This document shows positions 1-7,227 of a DNA stretch of 25,886 nucleotides, one piece after another; position 1 is the first letter of the stretch; each line of letters starts with the position of its first letter. The translations under genes and the position numbers were made by a program. The DNA is from JAFIEN01 sp051859505. GTDB taxonomy: Bacteria; Pseudomonadota; Alphaproteobacteria; Rhodobacterales; Rhodobacteraceae. The stretch spans positions 1 through 25,886 of the forward strand of contig JBHYFN010000052.1 in assembly GCA_051859505.1 (NCBI GenBank), written 5' to 3'. Under the pieces are notes generated by a model. The model was not told where the DNA came from. It saw nothing but the letters and a program-made list of their open reading frames with translations, and did not search any database.

Positions 1-910
1 AGATCAGGAACAGCCCCGACCCCAGGATCAACGCCATCCCCGCCAGTTCCTGCCCCCCCGGCCATTCCCCGAAGAACACCAGCCCAAAGATCAGCGCCAT
101 CGGCAGACCGGCATATTCGAAGCTCGCCACCAGCGCCGCATCGGCACTCCGATAGGCCTGCGAGATGAAATAGCCCCCCAGTGCGCTCGCCACCCCCACC
201 ATCAGAAAGACCGGCAGGTCCGTCACCGGCGGCCAGATCCAGCCGCGAAAGAAGAAGGCCAGCGACGCATCCGCCTGATCGGCGAACTGCCCCTGCCCGA
301 ACAGAAGCCCGCTGATCGAGGCGACGACGATAAAGGTCGCCTGCACCGTGATCGTCATCGTCACCGCCGATTCCGTCCCCCCGATCCGCCGCGTCACGAT
401 CTGCAAAAGCGCATAGCACAAGGCCGCCACCAGCGGCAGGAGCGAGGCCGGCTGGAACGCTTCGGTCCCCGGCCGCAGGATGATCCCCACCCCCACCAGC
501 CCCACTACGACCGAGGCCCAGCGCCGCGGCCCCACCGTCTCGCGCAGGATGACGACCGACAGGGCGGTGATGAACAGGGGTGCCACAAAGAAGATCGCCA
601 CCGTCTCGGCCAAGGGCAGGCTGGCCAGCCCCATGAAGAAGGTGAAATTCGCCAGCACCACAAGGACGCCCCGCAACAGATGCATCCCCGGCCGGCGCGT
701 GCGCAGCGCGGCGAACCCGCCCGAGAAGGGCAGGATGAAGGCCATCAGGAAAGCCATCCCGATCAGCGAGCGGAACAGGATCACCTGATGCAGCGCATAG
801 CCGTCGCTCAGCCCCTTGATCGCCGCATCGTTGATCGAGAACATCAACACGCCCGCCAGCGCATTGGCCGCGCCAAAGAGCGTCCGGTTGATCGGCGCGT
901 CCGTGGTCAT
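1..910 (-). CDS. EamA/DMT-family permease, C-terminus beyond window edge
   Basis: Reading the minus strand from an ATG at 910 gives 303 codons without a stop, so the C-terminus lies beyond the left edge. The protein starts MTTDAPINRTLFGAANALAG. It is a run of hydrophobic helices with short polar links, in two similar halves: the first has a helix around LRGVLVVLANFTFF and the second one around GGYFISQAYRSADAALVASFEY. This is the usual build of ten-helix inner-membrane drug/metabolite transporters with two EamA domains. The substrate cannot be told from the sequence. Its ATG overlaps the stop of the upstream yaiI-like gene by four bases (ATGA), so the two are probably translationally coupled, as last genes of a minus-strand series. 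Family assignment is secure; the role is not. Confidence 0.9.
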   Translation of the reverse strand, partial: MTTDAPINRTLFGAANALAGVLMFSINDAAIKGLSDGYALHQVILFRSLIGMAFLMAFILPFSGGFAALRTRRPGMHLLRGVLVVLANFTFFMGLASLPLAETVAIFFVAPLFITALSVVILRETVGPRRWASVVVGLVGVGIILRPGTEAFQPASLLPLVAALCYALLQIVTRRIGGTESAVTMTITVQATFIVVASISGLLFGQGQFADQADASLAFFFRGWIWPPVTDLPVFLMVGVASALGGYFISQAYRSADAALVASFEYAGLPMALIFGLVFFGEWPGGQELAGMALILGSGLFLI

Positions 911-1401
911 GGCTCCGCCGCCCCCGCCGCCCCCGCCGCCTTCGCCGCCGCCGCCGCATCCGCCTTCGCGGCCCGCACCTCGCGCTCGAGCCCGTCCAGA
1001 AACCGCGCCCGGTCTGCCTTGGTGAACCCCGCCCCGCCGCCTTGCCGGAACGGATCGGCCGCGCGCAAATCGGCCATCAGGTCGCGCGTCGCCAGAACCT
1101 GCCCGATGTTGCGGGCGTTCAGGGCCTCACCGTTATGCTTGATGACCCGGGCGCCTGCGGCCACGCATTTCGCGGCCAAGGGAATGTCGCCCGTCACCAC
1201 CACATCCCCCGGCCCCGCCCGTTCCGCGATCCAGATATCTGCCACATCCGGCCCGTCCGGCACGATCACGGTTTCCACCAGCGGATTGGCCGAGGGCCGG
1301 ATGCCGCCGTTCGACACGATGAACAGCCGCAGCCCGTGGCGCGTCGCCACCCTCTCGGCCTCGGCCTTGACCGGGCAGGCATCGGCATCGACATAGATCA
1401 C
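907..1401 (-). CDS. YaiI/YqxD (DUF188) family protein, probable PIN-like nuclease fold
   Basis: This 164-residue protein begins MIYVDADACPVK, the hallmark N-terminus of the YaiI/YqxD family, with acidic residues in VDADACP. Further conserved blocks are VSNGG near residue 30, DVADIWIAERAGPGDVVVTGDIPLA near 52-76 and KADRARFLDGLE near 128. The family is generally grouped with PIN-like metal-dependent nucleases on structural grounds, but its substrate is not established. The start is GTG at 1401, which overlaps the stop of the upstream formylglutathione hydrolase (GTGA). No in-frame ATG exists closer to the family N-terminus. The last 20 or so residues are an alanine-rich tail that adds little to the fold and may be lineage specific. 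The stop overlaps the ATG of the EamA gene, so three genes are joined by 4-base overlaps. Confidence 0.9.
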   Translation of the reverse strand: MIYVDADACPVKAEAERVATRHGLRLFIVSNGGIRPSANPLVETVIVPDGPDVADIWIAERAGPGDVVVTGDIPLAAKCVAAGARVIKHNGEALNARNIGQVLATRDLMADLRAADPFRQGGGAGFTKADRARFLDGLEREVRAAKADAAAAAKAAGAAGAAEP

Positions 1402-2228
1402 CGGTAAAGCGCCTCGGCATGAAAGGCGACATGTTCGCCCATGAAGGTCGAGATGAAGAAATAGCTGTGGTCGTATCCCGGTTGCAGCCGGACCGTCGCC
1501 TCCTGCCTGCGCGCGGCGATGGCGGCGACCAGCGCCTCGGTGCGCAACAGGTCCCAGAACTGGTCCTTGGTCCCGGTATCCACCAGCACCGGCCCGTCGA
1601 AGCCGCGTTTCGCCATCAGAAGGCTCGCGTCATGCGCGGCCCAGGCCCCCTCATCGGCCCCGAGATAGGCGGTGAACTGCTTGCGGCCCCAGTCGCTTGC
1701 CACCGGATTGCAGATCGGCGCGAAGGCCGAGACCGACCGGAACCGCCCCGGCAGCCCCATCGCCAGCGTCAGCGCGCCATGCCCGCCCATCGAATGGCCG
1801 GTGATCGCCTGGCGTTCCTCGTCGATGTCGAAATTCCGCGTGACCAGCGTCGGCAGTTCATGGGCCACATAATCCCACATGCGGAAATGTGGCGCCCAGG
1901 GCGCTTCGGTCGCGTTCACATAGAACCCCGCCCCCTGCCCAAGGTCGAAGGCGGCGTCATCCGCCACCCCCTCGCCCCGCGGCGAGGTGTCGGGAAAGAC
2001 CAGCGCCAGCCCCTGTTCGGCGGCAAAGGCCTGTGCGCCCGCCTTGATCATCGCATTCTCATGCGTGCAGGTCAGGCCCGAGAGGAACCACAGCACCGGC
2101 ACCGGGCCGTCCTGCGCCTCTTCGGGCAGGAACAGGCCAAAGGTCATCTCGACCCCGCAAACTTCGGAGGGATGGGCATAAACCCCCTGCACCCCGCCGA
2201 AACACCGGCTCTCGCTGATCGTGCGCAT
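1398..2228 (-). CDS. fghA: S-formylglutathione hydrolase
   Basis: This 276-residue esterase-D-type alpha/beta hydrolase cleaves S-formylglutathione to formate and glutathione, the last step of glutathione-dependent formaldehyde removal in the cytoplasm. The nucleophile elbow is GHSMGGHGA with Ser146. The other triad residues are Asp222 (TGTKDQF) and His254 (GYDHSYFF), spaced as in E. coli FrmB. The oxyanion region LSGLTCTHENAMIKAG (50-64) and the length are also typical. The ATG at 2228 is preceded by a strong AGGAGG eight bases upstream. The gene lies 15 bases after the AEC permease and overlaps yaiI by four bases. The partner glutathione-dependent formaldehyde dehydrogenase is not in the window, so the gene is uncoupled from its usual neighbour here. 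Confidence 0.95.
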   Translation of the reverse strand: MRTISESRCFGGVQGVYAHPSEVCGVEMTFGLFLPEEAQDGPVPVLWFLSGLTCTHENAMIKAGAQAFAAEQGLALVFPDTSPRGEGVADDAAFDLGQGAGFYVNATEAPWAPHFRMWDYVAHELPTLVTRNFDIDEERQAITGHSMGGHGALTLAMGLPGRFRSVSAFAPICNPVASDWGRKQFTAYLGADEGAWAAHDASLLMAKRGFDGPVLVDTGTKDQFWDLLRTEALVAAIAARRQEATVRLQPGYDHSYFFISTFMGEHVAFHAEALYR

Positions 2229-2243
2229 CCTTCGCTCCTCCTC

Positions 2244-3179
2244 TCACGTCATGAAACTCGTGACCCAGGCGATGACCAGCGACACCGTCACGACGCTCAA
2301 GGCTGTCGAGATCAGGATCGCCGCCGAAACCCGCAACGGGGCCACCCCGTAGTGCTGGGCCAGAATATAGACATTCCCGGCAACGGGAAGGGCGGCCGCA
2401 GCGATCATCACACCGGCCGCATAGGGCTCGACCGGGAAGAGGATCAGGGCACAGGCGGCAACAGCGGCCGGATGCAGGACCAGCTTGGCGAAGGACAGCC
2501 AACCCGCGACGGCCAGCCGCTCGGCCGATTTGGTGGCCAGCGAGGCGCCGATGGCAAAAAGCGCCCCGGGCGTGGCCGCGGCCCCCAGCGTGACCAGAAA
2601 GGAATTGACCGGCCCGGGGATCGGCAGCCCGACGGCCGCAACCGACAGGCCAAGGACGATCGAGACGATCATCGGGTTGCGCACCAGCCCAAGGCCCACC
2701 GTCCCCAGCACCTGCCACCCCACCCGCCCCTCGCGCGAGCCGGTGATGAGGATCACGATGAGCGAGGAAAAGACGATCAGATCGACCGCCAGCATCAGCA
2801 TGATATACCCGATCGCCCGTTCGCCCAGAAGAAGGGCAAGCATGGGGATCCCGAGAAATCCGGTATTGCCGATGGCCGCGCATTGCGCCTCGACCGCGGC
2901 CTCGGCCACCGGCAGGCGGCGCAGAAAGGCGACAAGGGTGGCAACCAGATAGACGGCGAGCGTGCCCGCGAGATAGGCCAGCACGAAACTCCAGTCGAGG
3001 AACTCGGACAGGCCCAGATTGGCCGAGAACCGGAAGAGCATGGCCGAAAGGGCGAAGTAGAAGACGAACTTCGTCAGATAGGCCGTCGCCTCGGGGGTGA
3101 AGAACCCGGTTCGGCCCGCGCCATAGCCAAGCCCGATGATCGCGAAGAATGGCAGCGTCTGGAGGAAGATGTCCCACAT
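2244..3179 (-). CDS. AEC (auxin efflux carrier) family permease
   Basis: This 311-residue membrane protein has about ten hydrophobic segments and the AEC pattern. The N-terminus is MWDIFLQTLPFFAIIGLGYGAGR, followed by FFTPEATAYLTKFVFYFALSAMLF, a central NTGFLGIPML block near residues 127-136, a second inverted-topology half beginning near RNPMIVSIVLGL, and a final AAAALPVAGNVYILAQHYGV block. Members export or import small organic anions such as malate or malonate; the substrate cannot be inferred here. The start ATG at 3179 has only a weak ribosome site. The gene lies 15 bases before fghA, with a 175-base palindrome-rich gap on its upstream side, so it may open its own transcription unit. Confidence 0.88.
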   Translation of the reverse strand: MWDIFLQTLPFFAIIGLGYGAGRTGFFTPEATAYLTKFVFYFALSAMLFRFSANLGLSEFLDWSFVLAYLAGTLAVYLVATLVAFLRRLPVAEAAVEAQCAAIGNTGFLGIPMLALLLGERAIGYIMLMLAVDLIVFSSLIVILITGSREGRVGWQVLGTVGLGLVRNPMIVSIVLGLSVAAVGLPIPGPVNSFLVTLGAAATPGALFAIGASLATKSAERLAVAGWLSFAKLVLHPAAVAACALILFPVEPYAAGVMIAAAALPVAGNVYILAQHYGVAPLRVSAAILISTALSVVTVSLVIAWVTSFMT

Positions 3180-3236
3180 GGATCATGGGCATAGTCAGCC
3201 GGGCGCCGAAAGGGAATGCCTGCCCGGGCGCCCCGG

Positions 3237-3256
3237 CGGCAGGATCTTTCCTGCCG
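3237..3256. repeat. Hairpin CGGCAGGA-TCTT-TCCTGCCG
   Basis: This is a perfect 8-base inverted repeat with a four-base loop in the gap upstream of the AEC permease. It has no T-run on either side. Together with the palindrome at 3305-3330 and the hairpin at 3344-3363 it makes three strong stem-loops within 130 bases. It could take part in termination or processing between the unknown gene and the permease. Confidence 0.55.
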
Positions 3257-3290
3257 GCCGCGCGGGGCGCCTGTCCGCGTCCGCGGACCG

Positions 3291-3301
3291 GGGCGCAGCC
3301 C
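3291..3301. repeat. GGGCGCAGCCC palindrome, copy 1
   Basis: This 11-base near-palindrome (GGGC-GCA-GCCC, within GGGGCGCAGCCCC) also occurs at 12006-12016 and 12049-12059, and as its reverse complement at 11898-11908. All four copies are between genes and embedded in G/C runs. That suggests a small family of dispersed palindromic units. Confidence 0.5.
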
Positions 3302-3304
3302 CGC

Positions 3305-3330
3305 GGCAGAAATTTGGCCAAATTTCTGCC
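3305..3330. repeat. Perfect 26-base palindrome
   Basis: The half-site GGCAGAAATTTGG is followed directly by its exact reverse complement. The A/T-rich centre (AAATTTGGCCAAATTT) stands out in very GC-rich surroundings. It lies between the unknown gene's stop and the permease start. It could be a symmetric protein-binding site, one unit of a dispersed repeat, or part of a terminator. Symmetry is certain; function is not. Confidence 0.7.
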
Positions 3331-3343
3331 CCCCGCCGGCTCG

Positions 3344-3363
3344 ACCGTCTGCCTTCAGACGGT
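3344..3363 (-). terminator. Hairpin across the stop codon of the unknown gene
   Basis: ACCGTCTG-CCTT-CAGACGGT is a perfect 8-base stem with a four-base loop. It spans the TGA (3355-3357) of the minus-strand unknown gene. No T-run follows, so it is at best a Rho-assisted terminator or an mRNA 3'-end stabiliser. Confidence 0.4.
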
Positions 3364-4158
3364 TGCCGCCCCGTTCGCCGCTTGCCGCTCGGCAGGTTTG
3401 GGGGCAAGCAGGCGCCATTCGACCGCCAGCCGCGCGATCACCTGCCGCCGCGGATCGCCTTCGGGCAGCTCCCCGGGCTGCACATCGCCCATGCTCGCCT
3501 TCAGATCGTTCAGCCGCTGCAGCATGGCCAGACGCCGCATCATCAGGTTCGCCTGCGTCGGTGTCGGCAGAACGATACCGGGCCGCAGATTGAGAAGATC
3601 GGGCTCAGCCGCCACAGCCGCATCATGGGCCGCCTGATCGACGACCTCGTCGATCACCGACGCATAGACGACCTGACCGGGCACAAGGAAATAGGCCGTC
3701 AGATTGCGCGCCGTGTTCGACAGCTGGACCACCGCGAAATCCACATGCTGCCGCAACCGGTAAGAGGCAAAGGCGTTCAGAGCGGCAAAGCGCGCGAGCG
3801 GCGCCTGTCGCTGCGCCAGCCCGGCCACCTTGTTCAGCCCCTGCATCACCTCGACCATGGACTTGGCGCCGATCCCTTCGAGGAATCGCTTGCCCATCCG
3901 CGAGGTCGGCGCATCCGCGCGCTCCACCCGACCGGAAGCGCCGGCCTTGGGCACGAAGAAACTGATCCCATTGCCCAGCGGCACACCGTTCTGCGGCGTC
4001 AGCTGCACCAGGTATTCGCCGCTCTGCGACCCGTGATCCCAGCGCCAGACATCGCGAAGTACGCCTTGCGCGATCACCTCGTCGGACAACAGCACCTCGC
4101 GCAGGGCCGAGGGCACCGGTCGCACGTCGAACTCGACGGAATTCAGCTTGATCTTCAT
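3355..4158 (-). CDS. Conserved-looking protein of unknown function next to rlmN
   Basis: I do not recognise this 267-residue protein. It starts MKIKLNSVEFDVRPVPSALREVLL at an ATG preceded by GGGGGTGAG, has no signal peptide or membrane helix, and is mixed in composition. Residues 1-70 look beta-rich (a DVWRWDHGSQSGEYLVQLTP stretch). A helical middle has SMVEVMQGLNKVAGLAQRQAPLARFAALNAFASYRLRQ, then LTAYFLVPGQVVYASVIDEVVDQAAHD. The tail is basic and helical (MMRRLAMLQRLNDLKASMGDV) and ends in low-complexity residues. It lies 23 bases after rlmN on the same strand, so it is probably cotranscribed with it. Third-position GC is like its neighbours, which supports real coding. No function is proposed. 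Confidence 0.8.
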   Translation of the reverse strand: MKIKLNSVEFDVRPVPSALREVLLSDEVIAQGVLRDVWRWDHGSQSGEYLVQLTPQNGVPLGNGISFFVPKAGASGRVERADAPTSRMGKRFLEGIGAKSMVEVMQGLNKVAGLAQRQAPLARFAALNAFASYRLRQHVDFAVVQLSNTARNLTAYFLVPGQVVYASVIDEVVDQAAHDAAVAAEPDLLNLRPGIVLPTPTQANLMMRRLAMLQRLNDLKASMGDVQPGELPEGDPRRQVIARLAVEWRLLAPKPAERQAANGAATV

Positions 4159-4181
4159 CTCACCCCCGGGATTGTCGCGGC

Positions 4182-5366
4182 TCAGCGCGCGACGCCTGCT
4201 TCGGCCTCGATCATGGCCTTCGATTTCCGCGCCCTCTCGGTCGCGCTTTTCAGCTGCCCGCAGGCCGCCATGATGTCTTCGCCGCGCGGCGTGCGGATCG
4301 GGCTTGCGTAACCCGCCTTGTAGATGATGTCGGCAAAGGTCCGGATCCGGCTCCAGTCCGACCGCTCATAGGGTGCGCCGGGCCATTCGTTGAAGGGGAT
4401 CAGGTTGATCTTGGCCGGGATCCCCTTGATCAGCCGCACCAGCCGCCGCGCATCCTCGTCACTGTCGTTCACGCCCTTGAGCATCACATATTCAAAGGTG
4501 ATCCGCTCGCTGTTCGACAGGCCCGGATAGGCGCGCAGCGCGTCCAGAAGCTCGGCGATCGGCCAGCGCTTGTTGATCGGCACCAGAACATCGCGCACGG
4601 CATCCGTCGTCGCGTGGAAGGACACCGCCAGATTGCAGCCGATCTCGGTCGCGGTGCGGGCGATCTCGGGCACCACGCCGCTGGTCGAGAGCGTGATCCG
4701 TCGGCGCGACAGCGAAATCCCCTCCGGGTCCATCGCGATCTTCATCGCGTCGCGCACATTCTCGAAATTGTAGAGCGGCTCGCCCATGCCCATCAGCACG
4801 ATGTTCGACAGAAGCCGCGTCTCGTCCTTCGGCGCGCCCGGCACGGGCCATTCGCCCAGGTCGTCGCGCGCGATCATGATCTGGCCCACGATCTCGGCCA
4901 CGGTCAGGTTGCGCACCAGCTTCTGCGTGCCGGTATGGCAGAAGGTGCAGGTCAGCGTGCAGCCGACCTGGCTGGAAATGCACAGCGTGCCGCGATCCTC
5001 TTCGGGGATATAGACCACCTCGACCTCGTGGCCCCCGGCGATCCGCACCAGATACTTGCGCGTCCCGTCCTCGCTCAGCTGCCGCGTCACCACCTCGGGC
5101 AGGGCGATCTCGAACCTTTCGGCCAGCATCGCGCGATAGTCCTTGGCAAGGTTCGTCATCAGGGCAAAGTCGCGCAGGCCCCAGTGATAGATCCACTGCC
5201 AGATCTGCCCGACCCGCATCTTCGCCTGCCGCTCGGGCGTGCCCGCCTCGATCAGGGCGGCGCGCATGCCGTCACGCGTCAGCCCGACAAGGTTCGTCCG
5301 CCCACCCTCTGGCAGGCGGCGGGGGATGGTCAGGACATCCGGGGTGATCGGATTGGTGGCAGACAT
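4182..5366 (-). CDS. rlmN: Dual-specificity RNA methyltransferase RlmN
   Basis: This 394-residue radical-SAM enzyme methylates C2 of adenine in 23S rRNA (A2503 in E. coli) and in some tRNAs (A37). The iron-sulfur motif CX3CX2C is at Cys136, Cys140 and Cys143 (QVGCTLTCTFCHTG). The two cysteines used in its ping-pong methyl transfer are matched by Cys129 (TLCISSQ) and Cys369 (MAACGQL). Other family blocks are GMGEPLYNF, ITLSTSGVVP, NLAVSFHA and INLIPFNEWPG. The start ATG at 5366 has GAGGA upstream. Length and all key residues are normal, so it should be active. It heads the run towards the unknown protein and the permease. Confidence 0.97.
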   Translation of the reverse strand: MSATNPITPDVLTIPRRLPEGGRTNLVGLTRDGMRAALIEAGTPERQAKMRVGQIWQWIYHWGLRDFALMTNLAKDYRAMLAERFEIALPEVVTRQLSEDGTRKYLVRIAGGHEVEVVYIPEEDRGTLCISSQVGCTLTCTFCHTGTQKLVRNLTVAEIVGQIMIARDDLGEWPVPGAPKDETRLLSNIVLMGMGEPLYNFENVRDAMKIAMDPEGISLSRRRITLSTSGVVPEIARTATEIGCNLAVSFHATTDAVRDVLVPINKRWPIAELLDALRAYPGLSNSERITFEYVMLKGVNDSDEDARRLVRLIKGIPAKINLIPFNEWPGAPYERSDWSRIRTFADIIYKAGYASPIRTPRGEDIMAACGQLKSATERARKSKAMIEAEAGVAR

Positions 5367-5393
5367 CTCTTGGCAGTTCCTCGCAGGACCGGA

Positions 5394-5422
5394 CCCGGCC
5401 GATACACCAAAGCCCGGCCGGG
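5394..5422 (-). terminator. Stem-loop downstream of the IalB-like gene
   Basis: CCCGGCCG and CGGCCGGG pair across a 13-base loop, 80 to 110 bases past the stop of the minus-strand ialB-like gene and just before rlmN. There is no clear T-run. A role in termination or rlmN leader folding is possible but not shown. Confidence 0.35.
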
Positions 5423-5501
5423 ATCAAAGAAAACCGATCCTGTCAGTCTGCGCTGCAACGGCCCCGGGGCCGGGGCCGGTCGCAGCCCGACCCGGCTACT
5501 G

Positions 5502-6047
5502 TCAGCTTGAACAGCGGGCGCGGGCCTCGTCCACGGCCGCGGTGAAACCGATCAGGCTGAAGGTGTCGCGCGTCGTGGTGCCGCGGCCAGAGACCCCGGT
5601 CGCAATCGCTTCGGCACCGCGCTTCATCGCCTCGACGATCCGCGCATCATCCTCGGGTGTCGCGGGCCAGGCCCAGTTGCCTTCGGTGAACAGCTGGAAC
5701 GTGTTGGACCCGACCTGCAGCGACACGGTAGAGCCCGCCGCGAAAGGATAGCCGCCCGTGAAGGTGACCTGACCGTTCACGCCCTGCTCGGGGCGATAGA
5801 AGACGAACAGCAGCGTTTCGCCGCGATTGACCTGAGCAGGCTGACCATCCCGCGTATTAAGCTGCTCTTTCGGGGCCGAGACCGAGAAACACTCTCTCGG
5901 GTTGGTCTCCTGAAAGACGCTCCAGTCGGTGCTGGCGGCGACGCGGTTGGTCGTCTGCGCCTGGGCATTCGCGGCCCCCGCCCCAAGACCAAGGCAAAGT
6001 GCCATGACAGAGGCCCAGACGCCTGCTTGAAATTTCGTTGCAATCAT
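5502..6047 (-). CDS. Invasion-associated locus B (IalB) family secreted protein
   Basis: This is a 181-residue exported protein. Residues 1-28 form a Sec signal peptide (MIATKFQAGVWASVMALCLG, then an AANA-type cleavage site). The mature part carries the IalB pattern: DWSVFQ near 41, RECFSVS with Cys53, FYRPEQGVNGQVTFTGGYPF, and a C-terminal cysteine (Cys179) that probably pairs with Cys53. IalB in Bartonella is linked to entry into red cells, but family members are widespread in free-living alphaproteobacteria and have no agreed function. The frame is open further upstream, but the ATG at 6047 is chosen because it gives the signal peptide and has GGAGG (complement of 6055-6059) seven bases before it. 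It is divergent from the asparaginase gene. Confidence 0.88.
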   Translation of the reverse strand: MIATKFQAGVWASVMALCLGLGAGAANAQAQTTNRVAASTDWSVFQETNPRECFSVSAPKEQLNTRDGQPAQVNRGETLLFVFYRPEQGVNGQVTFTGGYPFAAGSTVSLQVGSNTFQLFTEGNWAWPATPEDDARIVEAMKRGAEAIATGVSGRGTTTRDTFSLIGFTAAVDEARARCSS

Positions 6048-6231
6048 TGACCAGCCTCCAAGCTGTCGTGCCTCGTAAGTGCCTTGTCCCGCCGTTGCAT
6101 CCCTCGCCGGGGCAGCTTTTCGGCTGGATTGGCCCGTTTCAACTCGATAACAGACAAATAACAAGAAACCGGGCCGGGGGGAAAGCCCCGAGAGGTCACA
6201 AGGCTGCGCGGAATGCCGCCAAGGGGGCAGA
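6048..6231. promoter_or_regulatory. Divergent intergenic region, ialB-like / asparaginase
   Basis: This 184-base gap separates two divergent genes and so must hold promoters for both. An A/T-rich patch at about 6140-6170 (GATAACAGACAAATAAC) is the likeliest place for promoter -10 elements. I could not assign a convincing -35/-10 pair on either strand. No small gene is seen. Confidence 0.4.
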
Positions 6232-7227
6232 ATGACGGGGGATGTACCACTGATCGAGGTCTGGCGCGGGCCGTTCCTCGAATCCGAACACCGGGGCCAT
6301 GCCGTCGTCTGCGACGCTTCCGGTGACATCGTTGCCGCCTGGGGCGACCCCGAGGCGGTGATCCTGCCGCGCTCTTCGGCCAAGATGCTGCAGGCCCTGC
6401 CGCTGATCGAAAGCGGCGCCGCCAAAGCCTTTGGCCTTGGGACCGAGCATCTGGCCCTGGCCTGTGCAAGCCATGTCGGCGCGCGGTATCACATCGACCG
6501 GGTGCAGGCCTGGATCGCCGACCTTGGCCTGACGGACGATGCCTTTCGATGCGGCCCGCAACTGCCCAATGACCGCGAGACCCGGAAATCCCTGATCTGT
6601 TCGGACAGCCAACCCGGCCAGTATCACAACAACTGTTCGGGCAAGCATTCCGGGTTTCTGACCGTCGCCCGGCATCTTAACGCCGGGCCGGAATATGTCG
6701 ATCCCGATCATCCGGTGCAGCGCGCGGTGCGCGAGGCTTTCGAGGATGCGACCGGCGCGCCCAGCCCGGGGTTCGGCATCGACGGCTGTTCGGCGCCGAA
6801 TTTCGCCACCTCGGTCCGGGGCCTTGCGCAGGCCATGGCGCGGTTCGCCAATGCCGGCGGGGGCACGGGTCTTCGCGCCCGGGCGATGGCACGGCTGACC
6901 GAAGCCATGGCGCGTCATCCCGAGCTTGTCGCCGGCGAGTTCGAGACCTGCACCGCACTCATGCGCGCGCTGCCGCCGGGATCGGCCGTCAAGGGCGGCG
7001 CCGAGGGGGTCTATGTCGCCATTTTGCCTTCAGTCGGGCTTGGCGTGGCGTTGAAGATGTCGGACGGGGCCGAGAGGGCGAAGGACGCGGCAATGGCGGC
7101 GATCCTGATCCGGCTTGGCCTGCTGGACCGCGCCCATCCCGCGGCGCGCAAGCGGGTCTGGACGGAAACCCGCAACTGGCGCGGCATCGTGACGGGCACG
7201 ATCCGCCCGACCGAAGCGCTGGTCTAG
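6232..7227 (+). CDS. L-asparaginase, ReAV (rhizobial type II, zinc) family
   Basis: This 331-residue cytoplasmic enzyme hydrolyses asparagine to aspartate and ammonia. It belongs to the asparaginase II/ReAV family, unrelated to the bacterial periplasmic type. Counting from this ATG, the catalytic and zinc residues known for Rhizobium etli ReAV fall at or near the same numbers: Ser48 and Lys51 in RSSAKML, Ser80 in CASHVG, Cys135 and Lys138 in NNCSGKHSG, and Cys186 in GIDGCSAPN (Cys189 in ReAV). KGGAEGVY near 257 is also conserved. The agreement supports the start at 6232, which has an AAGGGGG ribosome site just upstream. All active-site residues are present. The TAG shares the palindrome CTAG with the stop of the convergent TSUP gene. 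Confidence 0.93.
   Translation: MTGDVPLIEVWRGPFLESEHRGHAVVCDASGDIVAAWGDPEAVILPRSSAKMLQALPLIESGAAKAFGLGTEHLALACASHVGARYHIDRVQAWIADLGLTDDAFRCGPQLPNDRETRKSLICSDSQPGQYHNNCSGKHSGFLTVARHLNAGPEYVDPDHPVQRAVREAFEDATGAPSPGFGIDGCSAPNFATSVRGLAQAMARFANAGGGTGLRARAMARLTEAMARHPELVAGEFETCTALMRALPPGSAVKGGAEGVYVAILPSVGLGVALKMSDGAERAKDAAMAAILIRLGLLDRAHPAARKRVWTETRNWRGIVTGTIRPTEALV

Noticed and set aside
1419..3194. 591-codon open frame on the plus strand opposite fghA and the AEC permease
   Set aside because: It is an antisense shadow typical of GC-rich DNA: Arg/Gln/His/Asp-rich with no family features, while the minus strand encodes two clear proteins.
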